The notes below the pieces were generated by a model. The model saw only the letters and a program-made list of their open reading frames with translations. It ran no database searches and was not told the origin of the DNA. The position numbers and the translations under genes were made by a program. A stretch of DNA of 64,000 nt from Modicisalibacter tunisiensis (GTDB taxonomy: Bacteria; Pseudomonadota; Gammaproteobacteria; Pseudomonadales; Halomonadaceae). Positions 1-9,211 of this stretch are shown piece by piece (position 1 is the stretch's first letter; the number at the start of each line of letters is the position of its first letter). Location of the stretch: assembly GCF_020148005.1 (NCBI RefSeq), contig NZ_JAGXFD010000001.1, positions 2,073,739-2,137,738 of the forward strand, in the 5' to 3' direction.

Positions 1-344
1 AGGCCGCGGGCGTCGGGGCGCTCGAGGACGTTGTCGCGTGAGTCGCGGGCCACCACCACGCCGCTGTCGTCGGCGGCCCGGCGCCAGACCACCCGGTCGC
101 CGGTGACCAGGCCCTCGAGGTTGGCGCGCAGGTGACAGCGATGCAGGCTCGCCCCGGTGTCGCCGCGAACGTCCAGCGTGCGGCCGAAGTGGGCGATCAC
201 GCGCCCGGGCTGTTCCGGACCGTATTCGCCGGCCTCCAGCGACCGGGTCTCGCGCTCGGCCTGGCGCTCGGCACGGGCCGCGCGTTCGGCCTGGATCTTC
301 TCGACGCGCCAGCGCTGCTGACGGGATAGCTTGCGTTTGCTCAT
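1..344 (-). CDS. rsgA: ribosome small subunit-dependent GTPase A, N-terminal part (cut by window edge)
   Basis: Reading the minus strand from the ATG at 342-344 gives a basic start ([18 protein letters not shown]) followed by a stretch that includes [16 protein letters not shown] and [11 protein letters not shown], the usual N-terminal tail and OB-fold of RsgA (YjeQ), a circularly permuted GTPase that helps mature the 30S subunit. About 114 residues are visible; the GTPase and zinc-finger parts lie beyond base 1. The neighbour, orn, is transcribed divergently, which is the E. coli arrangement. The identification is from memory of the family and of this locus; the catalytic domain cannot be checked here. 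Confidence 0.85.
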   Translation of the reverse strand, partial: MSKRKLSRQQRWRVEKIQAERAARAERQAERETRSLEAGEYGPEQPGRVIAHFGRTLDVRGDTGASLHRCHLRANLEGLVTGDRVVWRRAADDSGVVVARDSRDNVLERPDARG

Positions 345-361
345 GGGGCCTCGGCGAAGCG

Positions 362-380
362 TACAATGGCAGGCATTGTA
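362..380. promoter_or_regulatory. palindromic bidirectional -10 element between rsgA and orn
   Basis: TACAATG, 5 bases, CATTGTA is a perfect 7-bp inverted repeat. Each arm supplies a TACAAT -10-like hexamer, one reading towards orn and one towards rsgA, so both promoters may share this site. No good -35 is visible on either side. The spacing to the two start codons (18 bp to rsgA, about 70 bp to orn) suits a shared divergent promoter. Confidence 0.35.
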
Positions 381-451
381 ACCAGCCACGCCGCCGCTGT
401 CCGACCCCTTCGCCGGATCGGGCAGCGCCGCCACCGATCAAGGAGTCCCCG

Positions 452-1036
452 ATGGCCGACGCCGCCGCCCCGCGCAACGATTGCCTGGTATGGATCGATC
501 TCGAGATGACCGGGCTCGACCCCGATCGGGAGCGCATCATCGAGATCGCCACCCTGATCACCGACAACGAGCTGAACCCGATCGCCGAGGGGCCGGTGAT
601 CGCCGTCAGGCAGTCCGATGCCCTGCTGGCGGGCATGGATGACTGGAATACCAAGACCCACGGCGACTCGGGGCTGATCGACCGGGTCAAGGCCAGCACG
701 GTGGATACCGCCGAGGCCGAACGCCAGACGCTGGCCTTTCTCAAGCAGCACGTGGAAGCCAGCTCCTCGCCGATGTGCGGCAACAGCATCCATCAGGACC
801 GGCGCTTCCTGGAGCGGGAGATGCCCGAACTGCTGGCGTTCTTCCACTATCGCAACCTCGACGTCTCGACCCTCAAGGAACTGGCCAAGCGCTGGAATCC
901 GGCGGCGCTCAAGGGCTTCGAGAAGCGCGCCAGCCATCAGGCTATGGACGACATTCGCGAGTCGGTCGCCGAGCTGCGCCACTATCGGCGCACCTTCCTC
1001 AACCTCGAGGCGCCGAGGCACGACGAGGAGGAGTGA
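452..1036 (+). CDS. orn: oligoribonuclease (3'-5' exoribonuclease, DEDDh family)
   Basis: This 194-residue protein degrades 2-5 nt RNA fragments and pGpG, the last step of RNA turnover and of c-di-GMP breakdown. The DEDDh exonuclease motifs are visible: [10 protein letters not shown] near residue 16 (first D and E), [12 protein letters not shown] (second D) and [13 protein letters not shown] (H and last D). The length matches the family (about 180). An AAGGAG ribosome site sits just before the ATG. Its partner is the divergent rsgA, as in E. coli. Its substrate pGpG comes from c-di-GMP, the probable activator of the polysaccharide operon at 16.8-27 kb, though the genes are not linked. Confidence 0.97.
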   Translation: MADAAAPRNDCLVWIDLEMTGLDPDRERIIEIATLITDNELNPIAEGPVIAVRQSDALLAGMDDWNTKTHGDSGLIDRVKASTVDTAEAERQTLAFLKQHVEASSSPMCGNSIHQDRRFLEREMPELLAFFHYRNLDVSTLKELAKRWNPAALKGFEKRASHQAMDDIRESVAELRHYRRTFLNLEAPRHDEEE

Positions 1037-1049
1037 GGGCTCAGGTGTC

Positions 1050-1185
1050 GCGGGAGTGCGTTTATTCGCGATGAGTCGACGGCGGAAACGCCGTTGTCGG
1101 GAATGAATCCCCTCCCACAAGGGCAAGGTGGCTACTGGCTGTCTCGGAGAGTCGATCCTTGTGTGGGAGCGACTTCAGTCGCGAC
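1050..1185. repeat. cluster of REP-like palindromic units after orn and queG
   Basis: Between the convergent ends of orn and queG lie related units. At 1162-1185 is a TGTGGGAGCGACTTCAGTCG unit followed by CGAC; at 1096-1120 the complement of a TGTGGGAGGGGATTCATTCC unit; and at about 1051-1070 a third shorter CGGGAG...TTCGCG unit. They follow the pattern of Pseudomonas-type REP sequences (GTGGGAGC, then a short palindrome ending in CGCGA), arranged in opposite orientation. Each can fold into a hairpin, so the cluster may end or stabilise transcripts arriving from both sides. Confidence 0.6.
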
Positions 1186-1194
1186 TGAGTGGAA

Positions 1195-2310
1195 TCAGCC
1201 GCTGGCGATCCGTGCCTGCCGCTTGTCGCGCTGGCGCGCGAGGGCCCAGCGCACATGCTCGCGAACCAGCTCCGAGGGGTAGGCGAGCCGGGCGCGCAGC
1301 GCGGCCTCGACGGCGCGGCTCCAGGGCGCGTTGCCCAGCCCCACGGCGAGGTTGCGCAGCCAGCGTTCATAGCCGATGCGGCGAATCGCGCTGCCCGCGG
1401 TCCTGTCGAGGAACTCCGCCTCGCTCCAGGCGAACAGGGTCAGCAGGTCGGCGCGGTCCAGGTCGTGGCGGGGGGCGAAGTCGCCCTCGCGGCTGACCCG
1501 GGTGAAGCGGGTGAAGGGGCAGACCAGCTGGCAGTCGTCGCAGCCGTAGACGCGATTGCCGATCGCCTCGCGGTACTGCTCGGGAATGCTGCCATGCAGT
1601 TCGATGGTCAGGTACGAGATGCAGCGCCGCGAGTCGACCACCTTGTCGTCGACGATCGCCCCGGTGGGGCAGGCCGTACGGCAGGCGCTGCAACTGCCGC
1701 AGTGCTCGCCCTCGAAGGGCGCATCCACCGGCAGCGGCAGGTCGGTGTAGAGCTCGCCGAGGAAGAACAGTGAGCCGGCCCGGGGGTTGAGCAGCATGGC
1801 GTTCTTGCCGAACCAGCCCAGCCCGGCCTTCTGGGCCAGGGCGCGCTCCATTACCGGCGCCGAGTCGACGAAGGCACGGTAGCCGAAGGCGCCGACCTCG
1901 GCCTCGATGCGTCTTGCCAGCTCGGCCAGGCGCTTGCGAATCAGCTTGTGGTAGTCGCGACCCAGCGCATAGCGCGAGACATAGGCCTTCTCGGGTCGGC
2001 CGAGCATCTTCGTCGTCTCGACCTCGGGCGGCAGGTAGTCCATGCGCGCGCTGATCACCCGCAGCGTGCCGGGCACCAGTTCGGCCGGGCGAGTGCGCTT
2101 GGTGCCGTGCCGGGCCATGTAGTCCATCTCGCCGTGATGGCCGGCGGCCAGCCAGCGCTCGAGATGGTGCTCGTGGCTTTCCAGGTCGGTGTCGGTGATA
2201 CCGACCTGCTGGAAACCCAGTTCGCGGCCCCATTGCTTGATGCGTGCGGCCAGATCGCTCGGGTCGGCCAGGTCGCGGGCGTCGGGCTGTCGGGGATGGC
2301 TGACGGTCAT
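1195..2310 (-). CDS. queG: epoxyqueuosine reductase
   Basis: QueG performs the last step of queuosine synthesis in tRNA, reducing epoxyqueuosine with a cobalamin and two [4Fe-4S] clusters. The 371-residue product has the expected cysteine pattern: CGSCSACRTACPTGAI for the first ferredoxin-like motif, then CISYLTIELHG and YGCDDCQLVCPFTRF for the second. The N-terminal cobalamin-binding part contains ALAQKAGLGWFGKN. The C-terminal region ends in short helical repeats (LVREHVRWALARQ). The gene diverges from nnr with 114 bp between them, an arrangement also seen in E. coli (yjeS/yjeF). Its 3' end meets the REP cluster. Confidence 0.95.
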   Translation of the reverse strand: MTVSHPRQPDARDLADPSDLAARIKQWGRELGFQQVGITDTDLESHEHHLERWLAAGHHGEMDYMARHGTKRTRPAELVPGTLRVISARMDYLPPEVETTKMLGRPEKAYVSRYALGRDYHKLIRKRLAELARRIEAEVGAFGYRAFVDSAPVMERALAQKAGLGWFGKNAMLLNPRAGSLFFLGELYTDLPLPVDAPFEGEHCGSCSACRTACPTGAIVDDKVVDSRRCISYLTIELHGSIPEQYREAIGNRVYGCDDCQLVCPFTRFTRVSREGDFAPRHDLDRADLLTLFAWSEAEFLDRTAGSAIRRIGYERWLRNLAVGLGNAPWSRAVEAALRARLAYPSELVREHVRWALARQRDKRQARIASG

Positions 2311-2424
2311 GAGTCCACGTCGGGTCGCTGGTGCTGCAGGAAGGCTGCAGGTGCAGGAAGAAAGAGCCGCAGCCTACACTATTCGCCAGATTCGCCAAAC
2401 CATGGTCCTACCGCGGAGGAGACA

Positions 2425-3927
2425 ATGTCGAGCCATTCCTGTCGTTCGCTCTATCTGGCCGATCAGGTGCGTGAAATCGATCGGCGGGTGATCGCTGCCA
2501 GCGCCGAGCCCGGTGATGACGCGGCGGGCTTCGCGTTGATGCGCCGGGCGGGGCAGGCCGCCTATGCCGAGCTGCGTCGCCGCTGGCCCGAGGCGCGACG
2601 GTTGAGCGTCCTCTGTGGTTCCGGCAACAACGCCGGCGACGGCTACGTGATCGCCGCGCTCGCCGCCTGCGAGGGGCTTTCGGTGCAGCTGCTCGCGGTG
2701 CGCGAGCCCGAGGCGCTCAAGGGCGAGGCGGCCCGCGCCCACGAGATGGCGGTGCTGGCCGGGCTGCGCGCCGAGCCGTGGCAGGCCGATACCTCGCTGG
2801 ACGGCGAGGTGGTGGTCGATGCCCTGCTCGGCACCGGGCTGGGCGGCGAGGTGCGCGAGCCCTATGCCGGGGTGATCGAAGCCATCAACGCCAGCGGCCG
2901 GGCGGTGATGGCCGTCGACATCCCCTCGGGGCTGGCGGCGGATAGCGGGGCGGTGCTGGGCTGCGCGGTGCGGGCCGATCTCACGGTCACCTTCATCGCC
3001 GACAAGCTGGGGCTGCACACCGGCCAGGCCGCGGATCAGGTCGGCGAGCTGGCCTTCCGCGATCTGGGCGTGCCGGCCGAGGCCCACGAGAATCTGACGC
3101 CGGCCGCCGAGTATCTGGGCGCCGGGATCGTCGGCGAGGCGCTGCCGCCGCGTGCGCGGGGCAGCCACAAGGGCGATTTCGGCCATGTGCTGGTCGTCGG
3201 CGGGGCGCCGGGCTTCGGCGGCGCCGCCCTGCTGGCCAGCCAGACCGCGGCCCGGCTGGGGGCCGGCAAGGTCAGCCTGGCCACCGCGCCCGAGCATGTT
3301 GCGGCCAGCCTAACCCGCACCCCGGAGGTGATGGCCCGGGGCGTGCGTGGCGTCAGCGATGCCCGCCCGCTGCTCGACGGCGCGGATGTGATCGTCGTCG
3401 GTCCCGGACTGGGGCAGGGCGCCTGGGGCCAGGGGTTGCTGCAGGCGGCGCTGGAGGTCGGCAAGCCACTGGTGGTGGATGCCGATGCGCTCAACCTGCT
3501 GGTGACGTGCTGGCCGGGCACGCGCCGCGACGACTGGCTGCTCACGCCGCACCCCGGCGAGGCCGGGCGCCTGCTGGACTGTTCGGGTGGCGAGGTGCAG
3601 GCCGACCGGCTGGCGGCGGTGAAGCGCCTGCAGGCCGAGCGCGGTGGCACGGTGATCCTGAAGGGCGCCGGCAGCCTGGTGGCCGGTCCTTCGGGGGTCG
3701 GGCTTTGCCCCTTCGGCAACCCTGGCATGGCCAGCGGCGGCATGGGCGATGTGCTTTCGGGACTGCTCGGGGCGCTGGTCGCCCAGGGGCTGACGCTGGA
3801 GTCGGCAGGGCGGGTCGGCGTGGTGCTGCATGCCCGCGCCGCCGACCGGGCGGCGGCCGGGCAGGGCGAGCGTGGCTTGCTGGCGGGTGATCTGGCATCC
3901 TATGCGCGAATCTTGGCGAATGGCTGA
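2425..3927 (+). CDS. nnr: bifunctional NAD(P)H-hydrate epimerase / ADP-dependent NAD(P)H-hydrate dehydratase
   Basis: This enzyme repairs damaged NADH and NADPH hydrates. The 500-residue protein has the YjeF_N epimerase domain (residues about 10-220, with CGSGNNAGDGYVIAALA) and the carbohydrate-kinase-like dehydratase (about 230-495, with GSHKGDFGHVLVVGGAPG and GMASGGMGDVLSGLLG). The ATG at 2425 was chosen because it begins MSSHSCRSLYLADQVREID, the family start, and follows GGAGGAGACA; the open frame extends further upstream but would overlap queG. It overlaps tsaE by 8 nt and heads the long plus-strand operon. Confidence 0.95.
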   Translation: MSSHSCRSLYLADQVREIDRRVIAASAEPGDDAAGFALMRRAGQAAYAELRRRWPEARRLSVLCGSGNNAGDGYVIAALAACEGLSVQLLAVREPEALKGEAARAHEMAVLAGLRAEPWQADTSLDGEVVVDALLGTGLGGEVREPYAGVIEAINASGRAVMAVDIPSGLAADSGAVLGCAVRADLTVTFIADKLGLHTGQAADQVGELAFRDLGVPAEAHENLTPAAEYLGAGIVGEALPPRARGSHKGDFGHVLVVGGAPGFGGAALLASQTAARLGAGKVSLATAPEHVAASLTRTPEVMARGVRGVSDARPLLDGADVIVVGPGLGQGAWGQGLLQAALEVGKPLVVDADALNLLVTCWPGTRRDDWLLTPHPGEAGRLLDCSGGEVQADRLAAVKRLQAERGGTVILKGAGSLVAGPSGVGLCPFGNPGMASGGMGDVLSGLLGALVAQGLTLESAGRVGVVLHARAADRAAAGQGERGLLAGDLASYARILANG

Positions 3928-4420
3928 ACCCGTGACGACGATGGATATCTCACTGCCCGATGAAGCCGCCCAGGTCGCCTTCGGCGAGGCCCTGGGGCGG
4001 GCCCTGGCCGGCCGGGGGCGCCTCTACCTGGAGGGTGAGCTGGGCGCCGGCAAGACCACCCTGACGCGGGGTATCCTGCGGGCCTACGGTCACCAGGGGG
4101 CGGTCAAGAGCCCCACCTATACCCTTGTGGAGCCCTACACGCTGCCCACGGCCCGGGTGAATCACTTCGACCTCTATCGCCTGGGCGATCCCGAGGAGCT
4201 GGAGTTCATCGGCGGGCGCGAGTTGCTCGACGACGCGGGTCTGAGCATCGTCGAGTGGCCGAGCCGGGGCGAGGGTTTCCTGCCCGTGGCGGATCTCGTC
4301 GTCACGCTGAGTGTGGTCGCGGCAGGGCGCCGAGCCCGGTTGCAGGCGGGCACCGAGCGCGGGAGGGCGGTGCTTGCCCGGCTCGGGGATGACGAGGTCG
4401 AGGGCCGGCAATCGTCATGA
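3920..4420 (+). CDS. tsaE: tRNA threonylcarbamoyladenosine biosynthesis ATPase TsaE
   Basis: TsaE (YjeE) is the P-loop ATPase that works with TsaB and TsaD to make t6A37 in ANN-decoding tRNAs. The Walker A motif GELGAGKTTLTRG lies near residue 40, and the family signatures VKSPTYTLVEPY, HFDLYRL and VEWPSRG follow. From ATG 3920 the product is 166 residues, normal for the family. ATG 3902 and ATG 3941 are alternatives in the same frame. It overlaps nnr by 8 nt and amiB by 4 nt, so translation is probably coupled. TsaB and TsaD are not in this window. Confidence 0.93.
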   Translation: MAEPVTTMDISLPDEAAQVAFGEALGRALAGRGRLYLEGELGAGKTTLTRGILRAYGHQGAVKSPTYTLVEPYTLPTARVNHFDLYRLGDPEELEFIGGRELLDDAGLSIVEWPSRGEGFLPVADLVVTLSVVAAGRRARLQAGTERGRAVLARLGDDEVEGRQSS

Positions 4421-5886
4421 GGGAGCGTGTCGCCACATTCCGTGCCCGCCTGTCTCGTCTGGCCATGACGCTGCTCGTCGGCGCCCTGGTGCTGGGCGCC
4501 ATGCCCGCCGAGGCCAACACGCTCGACAACCTGCGCCTGTGGGCGGCACCCGACCACGTGCGTCTGGTGTTCGACCTCAGTGCGAAGCCCGATGCCAACA
4601 TCTTCTCGCTCGACAACCCGCGGCGACTGGTCGTCGATCTGGATGACACCCGGCTGGCCTCGGGGGCGGGCACGCCCGACGTCAGCGACAGCGCCATCGA
4701 CGACATCCGTACCGGCGTCCGCCACGGCAAGGACCTGCGGGTCGTGCTGGATCTCAATCGTCGGGTCGAGCAGCGTCACTTCATACTGCCGCCCAACGAG
4801 CAGTATGGCCACCGTCTGGTGGTGGATCTCGAGTATCCCGGCGAGAGCGCGGTCAAGGATCCGATCGACCCCATCGAGGCGATGATCCGCGACCAGGAAA
4901 TCTCCGCCGGGCTGGCCAAGACCCAGGCCAAGGCACGGGGGCAGGAAGCCTCGCAGACGGTCAGCGCCCGTGAGAAGGCCAAGCCGCATCCCAAGCGCGA
5001 CATCATCATCGCCGTGGATGCCGGGCACGGCGGCGAGGACCCGGGGGCGATCGGCGCGGGGGGCACGCGCGAGAAGACCGTCACCCTGGCCATCGCCCGA
5101 CGGCTCAAGCAGATCATCGATGCCGCGCCGGGCTTCAAGGCGGTGCTGATCCGCGACGGCGACTACTACGTGGGGCTGCGCCAGCGCACCCTGCTGGCCC
5201 GCGAGCAGAAGGCGGACTTCTTCGTCTCGATCCACGCCGACGCCTTCAAGAGCCCGCGGCCCCACGGCAGCTCGGTCTTCGCCCTGTCGCAGAGCGGGGC
5301 GACCTCGGAGACCGCCAAGTGGCTGGCCGCCAGCGAGAACCGCTCCGATCTGATCGGCGGCGTCGACGGCAACCTCAACCTGGCCGACAAGGATCGCGTG
5401 CTGCGCGGCGTGCTGCTGGACCTGACGATGACCGCCACGCTCAATGACTCGCTGGCCGCCGGCAGCCAGGTGCTCGATCGGCTCGACCGCATCAACGACC
5501 TGCACAAGTCGCGGGTCGAGCAGGCCGGCTTCGTGGTGCTCAAGTCGCCGGACATCCCCTCGCTGCTGGTGGAGACCGGCTTCATCTCCAACCCGGGCGA
5601 GGCGCGGCGGCTGACCAGCGGCGCCTATCAGCGCAAGCTGGCGCAGGCGATCTTCACCGGGCTCGACGCGCACTTCCACCAGAATCCGCCGCCCAACAGC
5701 CTGCTGGCCTGGCAGCGTGACCAGCAGCGTGGCCGGCAGGCCAACGAGTATCGCATCCAGCCCGGCGACACGCTGTCCGAGATCGCCTCGCGCCACCAGG
5801 TGTCGCTCAGCGCCCTGCGCGAGGCCAACTCGCTGAAGGGCGACGCGATCCGGGTCGGGCAGGTGCTGCGGATTCCCCGGGGGTGA
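4417..5886 (+). CDS. amiB: N-acetylmuramoyl-L-alanine amidase AmiB (AMIN, amidase_3, LysM)
   Basis: A periplasmic zinc amidase that cleaves septal peptidoglycan at division. The 489-residue protein begins with a signal peptide (hydrophobic [15 protein letters not shown] around residues 18-35), then an AMIN domain (about 40-140), the amidase_3 catalytic domain (about 190-420; [23 protein letters not shown] and [13 protein letters not shown] carry the zinc and catalytic residues) and a C-terminal LysM repeat ([16 protein letters not shown] to [10 protein letters not shown]). The locus tsaE-amiB-mutL is the AmiB context of E. coli. Overlap with tsaE is 4 nt. Confidence 0.93.
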   Translation: MRERVATFRARLSRLAMTLLVGALVLGAMPAEANTLDNLRLWAAPDHVRLVFDLSAKPDANIFSLDNPRRLVVDLDDTRLASGAGTPDVSDSAIDDIRTGVRHGKDLRVVLDLNRRVEQRHFILPPNEQYGHRLVVDLEYPGESAVKDPIDPIEAMIRDQEISAGLAKTQAKARGQEASQTVSAREKAKPHPKRDIIIAVDAGHGGEDPGAIGAGGTREKTVTLAIARRLKQIIDAAPGFKAVLIRDGDYYVGLRQRTLLAREQKADFFVSIHADAFKSPRPHGSSVFALSQSGATSETAKWLAASENRSDLIGGVDGNLNLADKDRVLRGVLLDLTMTATLNDSLAAGSQVLDRLDRINDLHKSRVEQAGFVVLKSPDIPSLLVETGFISNPGEARRLTSGAYQRKLAQAIFTGLDAHFHQNPPPNSLLAWQRDQQRGRQANEYRIQPGDTLSEIASRHQVSLSALREANSLKGDAIRVGQVLRIPRG

Positions 5887-5893
5887 CGAGGCC

Positions 5894-7849
5894 ATGATGA
5901 CTGTCGAAACGCCACGACGCATACGGATTCTCGACCCGCGTCTGGCCAACCAGATCGCCGCCGGCGAGGTGGTCGAGCGGCCTGCCTCGGTGCTCAAGGA
6001 GCTGGTCGAGAACGCCATCGATGCGGGCAGTCGACGCATCGAGATCGAGCTCGAGGCCGGTGGCGCGCGGCTGATCAAGGTGCGCGACGATGGCGGCGGC
6101 ATCGCCGAGGACGACCTGCCGCTGGCGCTGTCGCGGCATGCCACCAGCAAGATTCTCTCTCTCGAGGAGCTCGAGGGGGTGGCCAGCCTCGGCTTCCGCG
6201 GCGAGGCGCTGGCCTCGATCAGTTCGGTGGCGCGCCTCGAGCTGGTGTCCAACGTCACCGACGACCCGCGCGGCGGCTGGCGGGTGGTCGCCGAAGGGCG
6301 GCAGATGGAGCCGCGGGTGTCGCCGGCACCGCACCCCCGCGGCACCTCGGTGACGGTCCGCGACCTGTTCTTCAACACTCCCGCACGGCGCAAGTTCCTG
6401 CGTACCGAGAAGACCGAGTTCGGCCATCTCGAGGAGACGTTCCGGCGCCTGGCGCTGTCGCGCTACGACATCGGCTGGGTGCTGCGCCACAACCAGAAGA
6501 CCGTGCATCAGCTGCGTCCCGCCGCCGACGGCGAGGCCGGCGAGCGGCGCGTGTCGGCGCTGCTGGGCGGCAAGTTCCTCGACAACGCCCTGCACCTGGA
6601 TATCGAGGCCTCGGGCATGCGCCTGTGGGGCTGGGTCGGCCTGCCCACCCATTCGCGGGCCCAGGCCGATCAGCAGTACTTCTTCGTCAACGGCCGGGTG
6701 GTGCGCGACCGACTGGTGGCCCATGCCATTCGTCAGGCCTACCGGGACGTGCTCTTTCACGGCCGCCACCCGGTGTTCGTCCTCTACCTGGAGCTCGATC
6801 CCGCGGTGGTCGACGTCAACGTCCACCCCACCAAGCACGAAGTGCGCTTCCGTGACGGTCGCCTGGTGCACGACTTCCTGTTCTCGAGCCTGCACCGGGC
6901 GCTGGGCGAGGTGCGTCCCGAGACCGCCGGCGAGGAGGGCGAGCCGGCGACCGCCGACGACCCAGGCGCCGCCACGGCGCCGGCGGCCGATACCCGTGGA
7001 CAGCCGGCCACCGAGCCGGCCTGGCGGCAGCAGCCCATGGCGCTGCGGGGCGCCGGCGAGCATGCCCGGGAGTCGCGCCCCGGGGCCGACCGGGTCCGCG
7101 AGTTCATGGCCGGCTACCGGGCGCTGCATCCCGACCACGAGGCGCAGCTGCTGACCCCGCAGGCCGAGCCGGAAGTGGGCGGGGCGGCGGCCGGCGTGGC
7201 GCTCGACGAGCGGCGTCAGGCCGCGGATGCCCGGCAGGCGCTGCCCGAGGACGACCCCACCGGAACGCCGCCGCTGGGCTACGCCGTCGCCCAGCTGCAC
7301 GGCGTCTATATCCTCTCGCAGACCACCCGCGGGCTGGTGGTGGTGGACATGCACGCCGCCCACGAGCGGATCACCTACGAGCGCATGAAGACTCAGGTGC
7401 ACGGCGGGGCCCTCGACGCCCAGCCGCTGCTGGTGCCGGTGTCGCTGGCGGTGAGTGCCAACGCGGTGGAAACCGCCGAGCAGTGCCACGAGGCCTTCCG
7501 GCGGCTGGGGGTGGAGCTCGACGTGGCCGGACCGGAAACCCTGCTGGTGCGCCAGGTGCCGGCCCTGCTGGCCCAGGCCGACGTCGAGCCGCTGGTCCGC
7601 GACATGCTCGGTGACCTGGAGCGCTACGGCCGCTCCGACCGTCTCGAGGCCCATATCAACGAGCTGCTGGCGACCATGGCCTGCCATGGCAGCGTGCGTG
7701 CCAACCGCCGGCTGACGGTCCCCGAGATGAATGCCCTGCTGCGCGACATGGAACGCACCGAACGCAGCGGCCAGTGCAACCACGGCCGGCCGACGTGGAC
7801 CGAGATGTCGATGCACGATCTGGACAAGCTGTTCTTGCGGGGACAATGA
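5894..7849 (+). CDS. mutL: DNA mismatch repair protein MutL with endonuclease motif
   Basis: MutL links MutS mismatch recognition to strand removal. The 651-residue protein has the GHKL ATPase fold at the N-terminus ([46 protein letters not shown]) up to about residue 330, a variable acidic linker, and a C-terminal dimerisation domain from about 450. The C-terminal part contains [12 protein letters not shown], which fits the DxHAx2Ex4E nuclease motif that E. coli MutL lacks; together with CNHGRPT near the end this points to an intrinsic nicking activity as in bacteria without MutH. It follows amiB by 7 nt and overlaps miaA by 4 nt. Confidence 0.96.
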   Translation: MMTVETPRRIRILDPRLANQIAAGEVVERPASVLKELVENAIDAGSRRIEIELEAGGARLIKVRDDGGGIAEDDLPLALSRHATSKILSLEELEGVASLGFRGEALASISSVARLELVSNVTDDPRGGWRVVAEGRQMEPRVSPAPHPRGTSVTVRDLFFNTPARRKFLRTEKTEFGHLEETFRRLALSRYDIGWVLRHNQKTVHQLRPAADGEAGERRVSALLGGKFLDNALHLDIEASGMRLWGWVGLPTHSRAQADQQYFFVNGRVVRDRLVAHAIRQAYRDVLFHGRHPVFVLYLELDPAVVDVNVHPTKHEVRFRDGRLVHDFLFSSLHRALGEVRPETAGEEGEPATADDPGAATAPAADTRGQPATEPAWRQQPMALRGAGEHARESRPGADRVREFMAGYRALHPDHEAQLLTPQAEPEVGGAAAGVALDERRQAADARQALPEDDPTGTPPLGYAVAQLHGVYILSQTTRGLVVVDMHAAHERITYERMKTQVHGGALDAQPLLVPVSLAVSANAVETAEQCHEAFRRLGVELDVAGPETLLVRQVPALLAQADVEPLVRDMLGDLERYGRSDRLEAHINELLATMACHGSVRANRRLTVPEMNALLRDMERTERSGQCNHGRPTWTEMSMHDLDKLFLRGQ

Positions 7850-8841
7850 CACGCATGCATGAGCCACACCCGGCGGTGGAGCGCCGCCCGACGGATCGCC
7901 GCCCGACGGAGCGCCGCCCGACGATCCTGCTGCTGATGGGGCCCACCGCCTCCGGCAAGACCGACCTGGCGATGGCGCTGCGTGAATGCCTCGATGCCGA
8001 GCTGGTCAGCGTCGATTCGGCGATGGTCTATCGCGGCATGGACATCGGCACCGCCAAGCCCTCGGCCGAGGAGCTGGAACGTGCCCCGCACCGGCTGATC
8101 GACATCCGCGACCCGGCCGACCCCTATTCGGCCGCCGAGTTCCGCGACGACGCCCGCCAGGCCATCGACGAGATCCTCGCCGCCGGCCGACTGCCGCTGC
8201 TGGTCGGCGGCACCATGCTCTACTTCCGCAGCCTGCTCGGCGGGATGGGCGAGCTGCCCGCCGCCGATCCGGCGGTGCGTGCCGAACTGGAGGCCTGGGC
8301 GGCGCGCGACGGGCTCGGGGCGCTGCATGCCGAGCTGGCGCGCGTCGATGCCGAGTCGGCGACACGCATCCACCCCAACGACCCGCAGCGCCTGCTGCGG
8401 GCGCTCGAGGTCCAGCGCCTGAGCGGGCGGCCGATGAGCGCGCTGTGGCGCGAGCAGCAGGCCGAACCGCTGCCCTGGCGCGTGATCCCCATCGGCCTGG
8501 CGCCCGCCGACCGGGCGGTGCTGCACCGGCGCATCGCGGCGCGCTTCGAGGCGATGCTCGCGGCCGGGTTCCTCGACGAGGTGCGTGCGCTGAAATGTCG
8601 CGGCGACCTGCATGCCGATCTTCCGGCGATCAAGAGTGTCGGCTATCGTCAGGCCTGGATGTATCTCGACGGCCGGCTGAGCGCCGCGGAGCTGCATCAC
8701 CGCGGGGTCGTGGCCACCCGCCAGCTGGCCAAGCGGCAGCTGACCTGGCTGCGCTCGTGGCCGGGGCTGCAGTGGATCGACGCCACGGCCGCCGACCCGC
8801 TCGGCGAGGCCTTGAAAATCGTGCGCCGGTGCAGCACTTAG
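7846..8841 (+). CDS. miaA: tRNA dimethylallyltransferase
   Basis: MiaA transfers a dimethylallyl group to A37 of UNN-reading tRNAs, the first step to ms2i6A. From the ATG at 7846 (ATGA overlap with the mutL stop) the product is 331 residues. The P-loop [35 protein letters not shown], and [15 protein letters not shown] are typical MiaA motifs. A short extra N-terminus made of three [10 protein letters not shown] repeats precedes the P-loop and is encoded by a 15-bp tandem repeat; it is not part of the conserved enzyme. ATG 7855 is an alternative start. Confidence 0.95.
   Translation: MTRMHEPHPAVERRPTDRRPTERRPTILLLMGPTASGKTDLAMALRECLDAELVSVDSAMVYRGMDIGTAKPSAEELERAPHRLIDIRDPADPYSAAEFRDDARQAIDEILAAGRLPLLVGGTMLYFRSLLGGMGELPAADPAVRAELEAWAARDGLGALHAELARVDAESATRIHPNDPQRLLRALEVQRLSGRPMSALWREQQAEPLPWRVIPIGLAPADRAVLHRRIAARFEAMLAAGFLDEVRALKCRGDLHADLPAIKSVGYRQAWMYLDGRLSAAELHHRGVVATRQLAKRQLTWLRSWPGLQWIDATAADPLGEALKIVRRCST
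7879..7923 (+). repeat. three tandem 15-bp repeats inside miaA
   Basis: The unit GAGCGCCGCCCGACG occurs three times in a row (the middle copy begins GAT). It stays in frame and encodes [15 protein letters not shown] just upstream of the MiaA P-loop. Copy number could vary by slippage without breaking the frame. Confidence 0.85.
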
Positions 8842-8951
8842 CGTAGTATGGAGGCTTGTTCTGATGCTGGCGGCGTGCCCATCGTCAGACGCCGGCCCCG
8901 CGAGGCCAACCATTAAAATGACATCAACGAGAGACAGTTAGGGAGAGCAAA

Positions 8952-9197
8952 ATGTCCAAAGGACAGTCCCTCCAGGATCCGTACCTGAACATCCTGCGCA
9001 AGGAGCGCATTCCGGTGTCCATCTTCCTGGTCAACGGCATCAAGCTGCAGGGCCAGATCGAATCCTTCGACCAGTTCGTCATCCTGCTGCGCAACACGGT
9101 CAGCCAGATGGTCTACAAGCATGCCATCTCTACCGTGGTGCCGTCGCGCAACGTACGCTTGCCGGCCCAGGATCCCAACGCGGCCCAGGAAAGCTGA
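8952..9197 (+). CDS. hfq: RNA chaperone Hfq
   Basis: Hfq is the hexameric Sm-like protein that pairs small RNAs with mRNAs. The 81-residue product has the Sm1 motif ([35 protein letters not shown]) and the Sm2 motif ([12 protein letters not shown]), with a short C-terminal tail ([12 protein letters not shown]). It is shorter than E. coli Hfq (102) but normal for Pseudomonas-like species. A GGGAGAGC ribosome site precedes the ATG. The 110 bp after miaA contains GTAGTATGG and a GC-rich palindromic stretch that could hold its own promoter, as known in E. coli. Confidence 0.98.
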   Translation: MSKGQSLQDPYLNILRKERIPVSIFLVNGIKLQGQIESFDQFVILLRNTVSQMVYKHAISTVVPSRNVRLPAQDPNAAQES

Positions 9198-9211
9198 TCG
9201 CGAGGCATTGA

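Noticed and set aside
1948-2424. Upstream extension of the nnr frame by 159 codons
   Set aside because: It overlaps queG antisense and the divergent promoter region; the conserved start and ribosome site are at 2425.
4174-6393. 739-residue minus-strand open frame across amiB and mutL
   Set aside because: Antisense shadow; both plus-strand genes are certain.
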